A program made the translations under genes and the position numbers. The notes under the pieces were generated by a model that was not told the DNA's origin, searched no databases, and saw nothing but the letters and a program-made list of their open reading frames with translations. From assembly GCF_029222705.1 (NCBI RefSeq), contig NZ_JARGZF010000001.1:1608437-1672436 (forward strand): a stretch of DNA of 64,000 nucleotides, in the 5' to 3' direction. The first letter of the stretch is position 1; every line of letters starts with the position of its first letter. Source of the stretch: Knoellia sp. p5-6-4. Its GTDB lineage: Bacteria; Actinomycetota; Actinomycetes; Actinomycetales; Dermatophilaceae. Shown here one piece after another: positions 7,659-16,660 of this stretch.

Positions 7659-9497
7659 CTACGGCACAGCGGCGACCGTCTGCTTGACCGCCTTGAGGTT
7701 CTCTTCGGTGAGCCCTGGGGGCCGCATCGCGGCATACCACCCGTCGACGTACTCGGTCGTGTACTTGTGCCCGTGCCCACCCGGGACGTCTGTGGCGAAG
7801 GGAAGGTCCGCAGTGACCTGCCAGAAGGTCACGAACGGCATCCAGACCATGCCCTCGAGCACGTCCTTGCCGGGAGCTTCGCTGATCCAGTCGGGCTCGT
7901 TGAGGAGCAGACGGGGGCTCCACCAGACGATCGGGTCGGACGCATGCATGAGGTACAGGACGCGGGTGCCGTCCCACCCCTGGCCCTCGGGCGGGATCGA
8001 GCGGCTGGCGTCGGACGTGAAGCGCACCGTCCGACCCGCCTTGTAGACCGGTTGGATCTCCGGACTACCGGGGTCGCGGTTGTCACTGAACTCACGGAAC
8101 AGCGTGTTGAAGTTGGGTGGCCCGGCGAAGACGGTCCCAGCCGTGCGGTTGCGCAGGTCATACTCGCCGCTGAAGGCGGTCTCACCACCGAAGGAGCCCA
8201 GGCTCTCACCGGCGACGAACAGCCGAGGCCGCTGGTCCAGGGGCAGCTTCGACCAGCGGTCGTAGACGGCGTCGTAGAGTGCCCGGCCCGCCTCGCGGGC
8301 CTTTTTCTGGTCGACCAGGTAGGAGAGCCACGAGGGAAGGTACGAGTACTGGATGGCCACCGAGGCTGCGTCGCCGCTGCTGAGGTACTCGAAGGTGTCG
8401 ACCAGCGCCGGGTCGACCCACCCGCTTCCGGTCGTCGTGACCACAAGCAGGTTCGCCCGCTGAAAACCACCAGCCCGCTCGAGGTCGTCGACCGCCAGGG
8501 CGGCCCGGGCCTCGCTGTCATCGGCTGAGGCCAGGCCCGCGTAGGCGCGCACCGGCTCCTTGGCCGGACGAGGCACGACTGCCTGAATGTCGTTGGCGGT
8601 AGGACCCTGGCCGGTGAACGCACGTCCCTCCCGTCCGAGGGACTCCCACTCCACCAGCGAGCCCGGTGCGCCTGAGCGAAGAGCACTGGTGGGTTGGGTG
8701 GTTCCCTCTTTGGTGGCCGTGTCTCGCACCGAGAACGCCTGGTCCATGGCGGTCACCAGGCCGTCGAGCAGGACGCCGGTCACAAGCAGCCACACGGTGG
8801 TGAACGCCAGGATCCAGCCGGTCGCAGCCGCCGCCCGCTTTCCGACCCAGCGTCCCAGCAGCGAGGCCAGCCAGCGGTACAGGCGCCGGACCGCCCGGCC
8901 GATGAGGAGGAACAGGAGGAAGAAGAGCACCGCGATGACGGGCGAGGCGATGACCAGGACGAGGTTGTAGTCCGTGACTCCCATGAGCGCGCGGATCTCG
9001 TGCTGCCAGTACTGCCCCAGGCCGAAGGACACACTCAACAGGACGGCGGCGGCGATGAGGAGGATGCGCCACGCCGAGCGCTTCGGGAGCCGGGCCTCCC
9101 GATCGGCGTAAGCCCGCCAGATCCAGGCCGCGAGGACTCCGAGCCCGTAGCCGATGGCCGCGCTGATGCCACAGACGATGCCCTGGATGAGACCCCCACG
9201 CGGGAGCAGTGACGGGGTGAACGACAGGGACGCGAAGACCACCGCCCCCCAGCACCCCGGCAGGGTGAAGTGGAGCAGCCGTCGCAGCCTTCCGGGACTT
9301 GGCGGGCTCTCCTGACCGATGGCCGCCGCCGGCATGGACCTGTCGGGCGCGGCATGGGGTGCGTCGGGTTCGACGGGGAGTGCGTCGGCACTGATCTGGC
9401 GCCCCGTGGCCGCCTCGGTTCGGGGAATGTCCGATGTCGACTCAACCACCGCAGTGCCCTTCGTCCGCACCTGGGACTCGTCTCGTCCTTCGTCCAT
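7659..9497 (-). CDS. membrane-anchored alpha/beta hydrolase (Abhydrolase_9 family)
   Basis: A 612-residue protein with a disordered N-terminus (about 1-65), a membrane domain of about five helices (70-250, including FTPSLLPRGGLIQGIVCGIS) and a C-terminal alpha/beta-hydrolase domain with the nucleophile elbow GESLG (Ser about 431). This matches the PF15420/PF10081 pair of actinobacterial proteins of unknown substrate. The start is ATG 9497 behind GCGGGGGTGTC; earlier codons give an unlikely Arg/Pro-rich extension. It forms a single-gene unit, convergent with the CPBP gene and 100 bp downstream of the PAP2 gene. Confidence 0.85.
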   Translation of the reverse strand: MDEGRDESQVRTKGTAVVESTSDIPRTEAATGRQISADALPVEPDAPHAAPDRSMPAAAIGQESPPSPGRLRRLLHFTLPGCWGAVVFASLSFTPSLLPRGGLIQGIVCGISAAIGYGLGVLAAWIWRAYADREARLPKRSAWRILLIAAAVLLSVSFGLGQYWQHEIRALMGVTDYNLVLVIASPVIAVLFFLLFLLIGRAVRRLYRWLASLLGRWVGKRAAAATGWILAFTTVWLLVTGVLLDGLVTAMDQAFSVRDTATKEGTTQPTSALRSGAPGSLVEWESLGREGRAFTGQGPTANDIQAVVPRPAKEPVRAYAGLASADDSEARAALAVDDLERAGGFQRANLLVVTTTGSGWVDPALVDTFEYLSSGDAASVAIQYSYLPSWLSYLVDQKKAREAGRALYDAVYDRWSKLPLDQRPRLFVAGESLGSFGGETAFSGEYDLRNRTAGTVFAGPPNFNTLFREFSDNRDPGSPEIQPVYKAGRTVRFTSDASRSIPPEGQGWDGTRVLYLMHASDPIVWWSPRLLLNEPDWISEAPGKDVLEGMVWMPFVTFWQVTADLPFATDVPGGHGHKYTTEYVDGWYAAMRPPGLTEENLKAVKQTVAAVP

Positions 9498-9597
9498 GAC
9501 ACCCCCGCGGCGCGGCGCTGGCATCGTCCGGCCTGAGTGAGACGGCCCGGCGCCACGGGACCGGAACGGGAGCCGGAGCGGCCGGCCGCCCCCTGCG

Positions 9598-10149
9598 TCA
9601 GCGGGTCGGGGGAAGGCGGCGCGCGGCCCGCGACACCGCCCGGCCCAGCAGGGCGCCGGTCGCCACCCCGACCAGGACGTCACTGGGGTAGTGCACGCCG
9701 GTGTAGACGCGGGAGAAGGTCACGACCGACGCAGCCGCCCGCAGCGGCCACCTCAGAGCCGGGAGGACATCCCCGACCGCGATGGCGAAGGCGGCAGCGG
9801 ACGCGGAGTGGCCGGAGGGAAACGACGTCGACGACGGCATACTCACCCATCGGTGCGGGGGCACACCCAGACCGACCCGGTCGGGGCGGTGGCGGGCACC
9901 GGCCATCTTCATCGGCTGGTTCACCACCAGAGACGTCGTCCCGACTGCCGCGAGGCCAGTGAGCGCGGCGCGTCGGCCAGGAGGTCCGCCGAGCAGCGCG
10001 AGGACGCCGGCCACGAGGAACCACGGCTTCGAGAAGTCGGCGAAGTCGGACAGCCTTCTCAGCGGCTGGTCGAACAGCGGCGTCTGCAGCTGCGCCACGG
10101 ACTGGTACAGGGCCCGGTCGCAGCGGGCGAGGCGGTGCCGCAGCGACAC
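9598..10149 (-). CDS. PAP2 superfamily lipid phosphatase
   Basis: A 183-residue membrane phosphatase with all three PAP2 motifs: KMAGARHRP (K-x6-RP), FPSGHSASA and SRVYTGVHYPSD (SR-x5-H-x3-D). It would dephosphorylate a lipid such as phosphatidic acid or undecaprenyl pyrophosphate. Start uncertain: GTG 10149 fits the family N-terminus and is preceded by AGGGGAG; GTG 10212 would overlap the amphi-Trp gene by 29 nt. Third gene of an operon with a diacylglycerol kinase and an amphi-Trp protein, so the operon holds opposite phospholipid reactions. Confidence 0.85.
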   Translation of the reverse strand: MSLRHRLARCDRALYQSVAQLQTPLFDQPLRRLSDFADFSKPWFLVAGVLALLGGPPGRRAALTGLAAVGTTSLVVNQPMKMAGARHRPDRVGLGVPPHRWVSMPSSTSFPSGHSASAAAFAIAVGDVLPALRWPLRAAASVVTFSRVYTGVHYPSDVLVGVATGALLGRAVSRAARRLPPTR

Positions 10150-10183
10150 CGCTCCCCTGTTCGACCAGACACCCGCGCCGACG

Positions 10184-10402
10184 TCACCAGGTGAGCTCGA
10201 TCTCGAGTTCACTCTCCTCGTCTCCGACCTCGATCTCGAGCTTGAGGTTCACCTCGTCGGGCACGTGCACCGTGATGCGCATGCCACCGCGTTCGAACTC
10301 AACCTCGTTGTTGCTGGCGAGCGCGTCGGCGAGCACCCTCAGTCGGGCTGCGGCGTCCTCCCTGCTGAGCCGTTCGCTCTCGGCAATCTCGATCAGGTCC
10401 AT
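10184..10402 (-). CDS. amphi-Trp domain protein
   Basis: A 72-residue acidic protein with the amphi-Trp pattern: SREDAAARLRVLADAL helix, a VEFERGG turn, a VHVPDEVNL strand and the terminal ELEIELTW. The family is found in bacteria and archaea without a known function. Its ATG (10402) overlaps the end of the diacylglycerol kinase gene by 10 nt, and its end overlaps or abuts the PAP2 gene, so the three are probably co-translated. Confidence 0.85.
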   Translation of the reverse strand: MDLIEIAESERLSREDAAARLRVLADALASNNEVEFERGGMRITVHVPDEVNLKLEIEVGDEESELEIELTW

Positions 10403-11706
10403 TCCTGCCTCCTCTGTGTTGGCCCTGCGGGTGTCTGCTCTCGGCCGAGGGCGATCCGCGCGAGCTCGGCCACGCCGGCGAGCATCCCTTCGGGGACCAT
10501 CGCCGACGGTGATGCGCCGGGGTGCCGGCGTGCGACGCGCACCCTCAGGACCCCGGGTCTGATGCGAAAGTGCAGCGGAGCGTCGAGGACCACCGTCTCG
10601 CCGTCGATGCCGGCGGGGAGGGGGTTGTCAGCCTGGACCTCGAAGGTCGGCGCAGACCACTCGCGCCACGGGCGTTGCGACGAGCGGTCCTCCGCCCCGC
10701 CGCCCGTGGGTGCGGCGACCACGGTGATCCCGAGCAGGCCGTCGTCGATGCGGGGCCGCGTGCCCGAGCCGACAGCGCGGCCGAGCCGGTAGCGGTTGTT
10801 GGAGACGAGCACCGCGGCGCCGCCACGGTGCTCGTGCCCGCCGGGACCACGCCACCGCATGTCCGGTTCATCACCGTCGGGGCCGAGGACGTCGGGCGCC
10901 GTGTCGAGCAGCGTACGGAGCTTGGCATCTCGGTAGCCGGCGCGCTGGACGGCCTCGGCGTAGAGGCCGAGCGAGACGTTGTTGACGAAGACACGCCCGT
11001 TGACCTCGGCGAGGTCGACTCGTCGTTCACCCCCGTCGACGAAGGCGTCGAGCGCGCCGACGACGTCGTCGCGGTCGACACCGAGGTCCAGCGCGAAATG
11101 GTTGCGCGTACCGGCGGGCACGCACGCGTACGGCAGCCCGTGCTCGGCGGCGATGGCGGCCACGACCGCCTGCGAGCCGTCCCCGCCAGCCATCGCCAGT
11201 CCGTCCGCACCGCGCTCGACCGCCTCCAGGACCAGAGCCTCGAGGTCGTCGTCCCTCTTCAGCTCGATGGGCTCGATCCCACGGTCCGCCGCCTCCTTGG
11301 CGAGCGCGAAGCGTTCGGCCTTCCCCCCGCCGGAGCGCGGGTTGAAGAAGAGCACCGGATGCCGCGGCGGCGGTGCACTCGGCAGGTCGACGTGGACGTG
11401 GAGGGCGGCACGCGCCGCGGCGACGCTCGCCACGACCCCGGCCAGGACCAGCAGGTCGACCAGGGGCGCCCCACGGGTCACGACCAGCACCACCGCGCCC
11501 CCGAGGGCGAGAGCCGCGACGACCAGTCCGGCCACCCGCGCGGCACCGCGCCGGACCACCCCGTACCAGGCCGAGACTCCGGCGAGCAGCACGAGGAGGG
11601 CCAGGACCAGGCCGCGGGGGAACTCGATCACCGCGACGACGAGGGCGAGCACGCCGGTGGCCGCGCCCAGCAGCAGTGCGAGGGCCGCCAGCCATCGCCG
11701 CCTCAT
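10393..11706 (-). CDS. diacylglycerol kinase family lipid kinase
   Basis: A 437-residue protein. Residues about 8-125 are hydrophobic (four or so helices), followed by a soluble kinase domain: FFNPRSGGGKAE, the nucleotide loop AGGDGS, VPAGTRNHFALDLG and a C-terminal beta domain. It should phosphorylate diacylglycerol or a related lipid at the membrane. The start ATG 11706 has GAGGA upstream and begins MRRRWLAAL, a normal membrane start; longer versions read through low-quality sequence. The fused membrane N-terminus is larger than in typical YegS/DgkB proteins. Confidence 0.85.
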   Translation of the reverse strand: MRRRWLAALALLLGAATGVLALVVAVIEFPRGLVLALLVLLAGVSAWYGVVRRGAARVAGLVVAALALGGAVVLVVTRGAPLVDLLVLAGVVASVAAARAALHVHVDLPSAPPPRHPVLFFNPRSGGGKAERFALAKEAADRGIEPIELKRDDDLEALVLEAVERGADGLAMAGGDGSQAVVAAIAAEHGLPYACVPAGTRNHFALDLGVDRDDVVGALDAFVDGGERRVDLAEVNGRVFVNNVSLGLYAEAVQRAGYRDAKLRTLLDTAPDVLGPDGDEPDMRWRGPGGHEHRGGAAVLVSNNRYRLGRAVGSGTRPRIDDGLLGITVVAAPTGGGAEDRSSQRPWREWSAPTFEVQADNPLPAGIDGETVVLDAPLHFRIRPGVLRVRVARRHPGASPSAMVPEGMLAGVAELARIALGREQTPAGPTQRRQEWT

Positions 11707-11922
11707 GGGATCGAGTCCTCGAGGACGACGCCCCTCCCACGACGGCGCTTCTGCCGCTGCGAGAAGCCGCACGCTCTGGCTGACATCCTCGGACCGTAGA
11801 AGGCCGGCACGCGGAGGGGCATCACGCAGTGCGGATGATTCCGGGCCGCAGACAGCTCCACATGCACGCCGTTCCCCGCCCGGGCGGCATCCTGACTCCG
11901 CCTCGCTGTCGGGGGCAGCCAC

Positions 11923-11928
11923 TAGTGT
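11923..11928 (+). promoter_or_regulatory. leaderless promoter -10 box of the YcaQ-like gene
   Basis: TAGTGT 8 nt before ATG 11937, no Shine-Dalgarno sequence. Confidence 0.55.
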
Positions 11929-11936
11929 CGGCGGAC

Positions 11937-13028
11937 ATGGCCCCACACCATCTGAGCAAGGATGAGGCCCGGCGCATCGCGGTCCAGGCGCAGCTGCTCG
12001 ACGCGCCGCGCCCCACTGACCTCGTCGAGGTCGTCGACCGCCTGACGGTGCTGCAGATCGACCCGACCGCGGCCATCGCCCCGAGCGCCGACCTCGTGCT
12101 CTGGAGCCGGCTCGGCTCGGCCTACGACCCGGCCGACCTGACCAGGGCCGTCGAGGTCGAGCGCACCCTCGTCGAGACCGTCGCCTACATCCGGTCGCCG
12201 CGCGACGTGCCGGCCGTCATCGCCGAGGTGCGCGACGCCGAGCCCTGGCCGTCCCTGGCTGCCTGGCTCGAGGCCAACGAGCCGTTCCGCCGCGACATCC
12301 TCGCCCTCCTGGAGAAGGAGGGCCCGCTGCTCTCCCGCGACATCCCCGACACGAGCGTCGTGCCCTGGCCGTCGTCGGGGTGGACCAACAACCGCAACGT
12401 CACCCGGATGCTCGAGGCGCTCGCCCTGCGCGGACACATCGCCATCGCGGGCCGCAGGGGGCGGCAGCGCTACTGGGACCTGCCCGAGCGGGTCTACCCG
12501 ACCGACCTGCCCACGGTGGACCTCGAGGCTGCCGTGCGACACCGCAACGAGCGCCGGCTCGCCGCCCTAGGCATCGCCCGCTCCTCCGGACCGCAGCTCC
12601 CGGGCGAGACCCCCTACGTCGGCGACGCCGGCGAGGAGGCCGTCGTCGACGGCGTGCCGGGCACCTGGCGCGTCCACGCGGCATACCTCGGTATGCCGTT
12701 CAGCGGGCGCACCGCGCTCCTCTCACCTTTCGACCGGCTCATCCACGACCGGGTGCGCGCCGAGCAGCTGTTCGACTTCGAGTACTTCCTGGAGATGTAC
12801 AAGCCCAAGGACAAGCGCCGGTGGGGCTACTTCGCCCTGCCGGTCCTGCACGGCGAACGGCTCGTGGGCAAGCTCGATGCGACCGCAGACCGCAAGGCCG
12901 GTGTGTTGGTCGTCAACGCGATCCACGAGGACGTCCGCTTCACCAAGGCCACGACCGCCGCCGTCCGCGAGGAGGTCGAGGACCTGGCTGCCTGGCTCGG
13001 CCTGTCGGTCACCATCGCCCAGGCATGA
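11937..13028 (+). CDS. winged-helix DNA glycosylase of the YcaQ (HTH_42) family
   Basis: A 363-residue protein of the HTH_42 family, whose E. coli member YcaQ/AlkX removes bulky and crosslinked bases. It keeps the Gln-x-Asp catalytic motif near the N-terminus (VLQIDPTAAI, about residues 37-46), the winged-helix region GPLLSRDIPD...NVTRMLEALALRG and the C-terminal LLSPFDRLIHDR and KRRWGYFALPVL segments. Family length is normal. The start ATG 11937 is probably leaderless. Two inverted copies of the dispersed motif GTATGCCG lie inside it at 12679-12698. Confidence 0.85.
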   Translation: MAPHHLSKDEARRIAVQAQLLDAPRPTDLVEVVDRLTVLQIDPTAAIAPSADLVLWSRLGSAYDPADLTRAVEVERTLVETVAYIRSPRDVPAVIAEVRDAEPWPSLAAWLEANEPFRRDILALLEKEGPLLSRDIPDTSVVPWPSSGWTNNRNVTRMLEALALRGHIAIAGRRGRQRYWDLPERVYPTDLPTVDLEAAVRHRNERRLAALGIARSSGPQLPGETPYVGDAGEEAVVDGVPGTWRVHAAYLGMPFSGRTALLSPFDRLIHDRVRAEQLFDFEYFLEMYKPKDKRRWGYFALPVLHGERLVGKLDATADRKAGVLVVNAIHEDVRFTKATTAAVREEVEDLAAWLGLSVTIAQA

Positions 13029-13113
13029 GAGAAGGCGCGACCAACTGCCCTGTTGCCCCTTCCCCACACCTGTGACGGTCGAGCTGGAGGCACGGTCTGG
13101 GAGGAGGACGGCG

Positions 13114-13554
13114 ATGGCTCGCATCACGGGCGAGGTCATGATCGACGCGCCGGTCGAGGAGGTGTTCGACCTGGTCGCCGACGAGCGCAACGAGCCGAGG
13201 TACAACCCCCGCATCGTCCGCGCCGAGAAGGTCAGCGAGGGACCGGTGGGCCGGGGCGCCCGTTTCGTCGCCGAGCCCAAGGGCATGGGCAGCCGGGGCG
13301 AGATGACCCTCGAGATCCTCGACTACGACCGGCCGCACCGCCTCCACAACGTCATACGGTCTTCCTACCTGCAGGTCGACGGGACGCTGACCTTCGACGA
13401 GGTCGGCGGACGGACGAGGCTGCGGTGGGACTGGGACATGGACCTGGTCGGGGCTTCACGGATCCTGTCGCCGGTGCTGGCGCTGGTCGGCCCCCGGTGG
13501 GAGCGCCGGAACTGGGTCGACCTCAAGCACTACCTGGAGTCGCGAGCAGGCTGA
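13114..13554 (+). CDS. SRPBCC family (START-like) protein
   Basis: A 146-residue protein of the polyketide cyclase/SRPBCC type: the opening strand EVMIDAPVEEVFDLVADERNE and the C-terminal helix after WVDLKHYLES enclose a hydrophobic pocket. Ligand unknown. ATG 13114 has a strong GGGAGGAGG site 6 nt upstream. It lies 85 bp after the YcaQ-like gene in the same direction and converges with the methyltransferase gene. Confidence 0.8.
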   Translation: MARITGEVMIDAPVEEVFDLVADERNEPRYNPRIVRAEKVSEGPVGRGARFVAEPKGMGSRGEMTLEILDYDRPHRLHNVIRSSYLQVDGTLTFDEVGGRTRLRWDWDMDLVGASRILSPVLALVGPRWERRNWVDLKHYLESRAG

Positions 13555-13560
13555 GCCGGC

Positions 13561-14205
13561 TCAGGGGTTGCGCCCGAGGACGAACGCCTGGTCGTGCTCA
13601 CCGTCGAACGAGTCGGGAACCCTGGCCCGCGCGCACCGCGCCACGACCGCGAGGCCCGCCGCCGCGAACGCGTCGGCCATCTCGTCGGCGGTCCGCAGGT
13701 GCAGCTGGCGTGCGTGGCCCTGGTCGTAGGCGTTGCTCAGCATCCGGCTGCCCACGCCGGCCTGGAAGCCGGTGAGGACGTGGCCGCCGGGCGCCAGGAC
13801 CCGAGCAAGCTCGCTGAGCATCCCGACCAGCTCGTCGGGTGGGACGTGGATGAGGGAGTACCACGCGAGCACGCCGGCGAAGCTCTCGTCCGCGAAGGGA
13901 AGGCGGCCGGGGGTGACGACGTGGAAGTCCACGTCCGGGTGGTCCGCTCGGGCGATCGCGACCATTCCGTCAGACAGGTCGGCACCCGTGACGTCGAGGT
14001 CGAGCTCCTGCAGCGTCGGGACGAGTCGGCCTGTGCCACAACCGAAGTCAAGCATCGACCGCGAGGAGCCGGACGGGACGTGCTCCCCGAACGCCGTGAT
14101 CATCGCCCGGTCGACGGGCTGCTCCGCACGAAGGTCGGGGATGCGCTCGCGGTAGGCCGGTGCCATGGCGTCGTAGGCGCTCCGCACGCTGTCCCAACCC
14201 GTCAC
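13561..14205 (-). CDS. class I SAM-dependent methyltransferase
   Basis: A 214-residue enzyme of the UbiE/Methyltransf_11 type. SAM-binding motif I is MLDFGCGTGRLVP (about 51-63), followed by the acidic Asp of strand 2 (VTGADLSDGM), FHVVTPGRLPFADESF and LARVLAPGGHVLTG. Substrate unknown. Translation begins at GTG 14205 with TAGGGT 7 nt upstream and no ribosome binding site. Confidence 0.85.
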   Translation of the reverse strand: MTGWDSVRSAYDAMAPAYRERIPDLRAEQPVDRAMITAFGEHVPSGSSRSMLDFGCGTGRLVPTLQELDLDVTGADLSDGMVAIARADHPDVDFHVVTPGRLPFADESFAGVLAWYSLIHVPPDELVGMLSELARVLAPGGHVLTGFQAGVGSRMLSNAYDQGHARQLHLRTADEMADAFAAAGLAVVARCARARVPDSFDGEHDQAFVLGRNP

Positions 14206-14212
14206 GGGACCG

Positions 14213-14218
14213 ACCCTA
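14213..14218 (-). promoter_or_regulatory. leaderless promoter -10 box of the methyltransferase gene
   Basis: TAGGGT on the minus strand, 7 nt before GTG 14205. Confidence 0.55.
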
Positions 14219-14231
14219 GCCGGAGGGTCGC

Positions 14232-15011
14232 TCAGGATCTCAGCGGTGCAGTCGCACTGCTGCGGTGGATCTGCTCCGCGAAGCGCCGCGCCAGCTCACG
14301 GGCGGCCTCGGCCGACCGGGGCTCGGCCACCTCGGCCGCCCGGCGCAGCTCGTCCGGGTCGATCCCGTCGTCGGCCAGGGCCGCGTCGTCCCATGAGTCC
14401 AGCCGCGAGGCAGCGGCCTCGGGGTGGAACTGCACGCCCCACGCAGCCGCGCCGACCCGGAAGGCCTGCACGCGGCATACCTCCGAGGTCGCCAGCAGCA
14501 CGGCACCCCGAGGGAGATCGACGACCTGGTCGCGGTGGTTCTGGATGGCGGGGAACTCCGCGGGCAGGCCTCCGAAGAGCGGGTCGCTCACCGCGTCGGG
14601 TGTGAGGGCGACGCGGCACGAACCGCGTTCCGGCACACCGTGGTCGCGCACCACGCGGCCACCGGCGACGTGGGCGAGCAGCTGCGCACCGAGGCAGATT
14701 CCGAGCAGCGGTGTGCCGTGTGCCAGGGCCCATGCCGCGAGGGCGCGTTCGCGAGGGAGCCAAGGTGCGGTGGCGTCGTCGTCGGGCAGGTAGCCCCCGC
14801 CGAGCAGCACCAGCCCGTGGGCGCCGTCGAGGTCGTTCGCGTGCAGGTCATCCCCGTCGACCTCCGTGACGTCGAGGCCATCCTCGCCGAACCAGTCCGC
14901 GAGCCGGGCCAGGGGACTGCCGGGGCTGTTGCGGACGGCGACGACCCGCGGACGCAAGGCTCTCGCACGGGGGGCCGGCGGACGCGAGGCCGGCGGCGGG
15001 GGAAGGCTCAC
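14232..15011 (-). CDS. class I glutamine amidotransferase
   Basis: A 259-residue stand-alone amidotransferase domain with the complete triad: Cys106 in GICLGAQLL, His196 and Glu198 in VQFHPE. It hydrolyses glutamine and passes ammonia to a partner, or acts on a gamma-glutamyl compound; similar proteins are annotated as GMP-synthase-like. Its GTG start (15011) overlaps the stop of the ABC ATPase in a GTGA junction, so it ends the seven-gene transport/AnmK operon. Whether it amidates cell-wall peptides is a guess from context. Confidence 0.8.
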   Translation of the reverse strand: MSLPPPPASRPPAPRARALRPRVVAVRNSPGSPLARLADWFGEDGLDVTEVDGDDLHANDLDGAHGLVLLGGGYLPDDDATAPWLPRERALAAWALAHGTPLLGICLGAQLLAHVAGGRVVRDHGVPERGSCRVALTPDAVSDPLFGGLPAEFPAIQNHRDQVVDLPRGAVLLATSEVCRVQAFRVGAAAWGVQFHPEAAASRLDSWDDAALADDGIDPDELRRAAEVAEPRSAEAARELARRFAEQIHRSSATAPLRS

Positions 15012-16660
15012 CGCACGGCCTCGCGCCGGCCCGGGATGGCTGCGACCAGGCGCTGGGTGTACTCCTCCCCCGGGTTGCCGAAGATCTCCTCGGGGTCGCC
15101 CTGCTCGACAACCCGGCCGTGCTGCATGACGTAGACCTCGTGGGCGACGAGCCGTACGACCGCCAGGTCGTGGCTGATGAAGAGGTAGGCGAGGTCGAGG
15201 TCGCGCTGCAGCTGCACCATGAGGTCGAGGATCTGCTCCTGCACCAGCACGTCGAGGGCGCTGACCGCCTCGTCCATGACGACCAGCTCGGGCTCGAGCG
15301 CCAGGGCCCGCGCGATGGCGACCCGCTGGCGTTGCCCACCGGAGAGCTCGTGCGGGTAGCGGTCGGCGAGGGTACCGGGCAGCGCTACCTTGTCGAGGAG
15401 CTCGGTCACCGTCGCCTGCCGGGACCGCGCGTCTCCGATCTGGTGCACCCGCAACGGTTCTGTGACGACCTCGGCCACGGTGTAGCGCGGGTCGAGCGAG
15501 GCGTAGGGGTTCTGGAAGACGGGCTGGACACTGCGCCGGAACTCCTTGAGCGCCGACCGCCGCAGCGTCGACAGGTCGGTGCCGCGGAAGGTGGCCGTGC
15601 CGGCGTCGCAGTCCTCGAGCTTGAGGGCGAGGCGGGCGGTCGTCGACTTCCCCGAGCCGGACTCGCCGACGATCGCCACGGTCTGGCCCTTGCGGACGTC
15701 GAGGTCGAGGCCGCCGACGGCGACGAGCGGCTCGCGGCGGCCGCGCAGCCGGTAGCGCCGCTCGACCCCGCGCAGGGAGAGCAGCACCTCGCGGCCGGCC
15801 GGGTCCTCGGCTGCGGTGGAGATCTTGGGCGTGGCCATGCTCGGCGCGGCCGCGAGGAGGCGCCTCGTGTACTCGTGCTGCGGCGCGTCGATGACCTCAG
15901 CCGACGGCCCGTGCTCGACCACCTCACCCCGGTACATGACGACGACCCGGTCGGCCCGCTCTGCGGCGAGCGCGAGGTCGTGGGTGATGAGCATGACGGC
16001 GGCGCCGAGCTCGTCGGCCAGCTCCTCCATCTGGTCGAGCACCAGGCGCTGCACCGTCACGTCGAGCGCCGAGGTGGGCTCGTCGGCGATGAGCAGCTCC
16101 GGCCGGCAGGCCAGCGCCATCGCGATGAGCACCCGCTGCCGCATGCCCCCGGAGAACTCGTGCGGGTACTGGTCGAAGCGCGAGGACGCGTCGGTGATTC
16201 CAGCCTTCTCGAGCAGCGCCACCCCCTGCTCGCGAGCCTGCGTGCCCGACGCCCGGCCGTGCACCTCGAGGGCCTCCACGATCTGGGCCCCGACCTTCAT
16301 CACCGGATTGAGGTTGGTCATCGGGTCCTGCGGCACCGTGCCGATCCGGTTGCCGCGGATCGCGGTCATGGCCCTCTCGCCGAGACCGGTCAGCTCGGCG
16401 CCGTCGAGGCGGATGCTGCCCTCGCTGATCCGTCCGTTCGCGGCGAGGAGCCGGTTGATCGAGGCGGCCAGCGTCGACTTGCCCGAACCGGACTCGCCCA
16501 CGACGGCGACCGTCTCGCCGCGGCCGATGTCGAGGCTGACGTCGCGCACGGCGGCCACGGGCCCGTGCGGGGTCTCGAAGGTGACCGTGAGGTTGCGGAC
16601 CGCCAGCAGCGGGCCGTCCTGCAGGTCCTCGGTCGGCGTGACCGCGGTGGTCGTGGTCAT
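15008..16660 (-). CDS. oligopeptide-type ABC transporter, fused ATP-binding subunits (DppD-DppF)
   Basis: A 550-residue tandem ATPase. Both halves have Walker A (GESGSGKST), the signature (FSGGMRQR, LSGGQRQR) and Walker B (LIADEPTSALD, VVMDEAVSALD). OppD and OppF are usually separate; a fused pair is common in actinobacteria. It powers the two permeases encoded upstream. It starts at ATG 16660, overlapping the serine hydrolase stop by 4 nt (ATGA), and its end overlaps the amidotransferase start. Confidence 0.93.
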   Translation of the reverse strand: MTTTTAVTPTEDLQDGPLLAVRNLTVTFETPHGPVAAVRDVSLDIGRGETVAVVGESGSGKSTLAASINRLLAANGRISEGSIRLDGAELTGLGERAMTAIRGNRIGTVPQDPMTNLNPVMKVGAQIVEALEVHGRASGTQAREQGVALLEKAGITDASSRFDQYPHEFSGGMRQRVLIAMALACRPELLIADEPTSALDVTVQRLVLDQMEELADELGAAVMLITHDLALAAERADRVVVMYRGEVVEHGPSAEVIDAPQHEYTRRLLAAAPSMATPKISTAAEDPAGREVLLSLRGVERRYRLRGRREPLVAVGGLDLDVRKGQTVAIVGESGSGKSTTARLALKLEDCDAGTATFRGTDLSTLRRSALKEFRRSVQPVFQNPYASLDPRYTVAEVVTEPLRVHQIGDARSRQATVTELLDKVALPGTLADRYPHELSGGQRQRVAIARALALEPELVVMDEAVSALDVLVQEQILDLMVQLQRDLDLAYLFISHDLAVVRLVAHEVYVMQHGRVVEQGDPEEIFGNPGEEYTQRLVAAIPGRREAVR

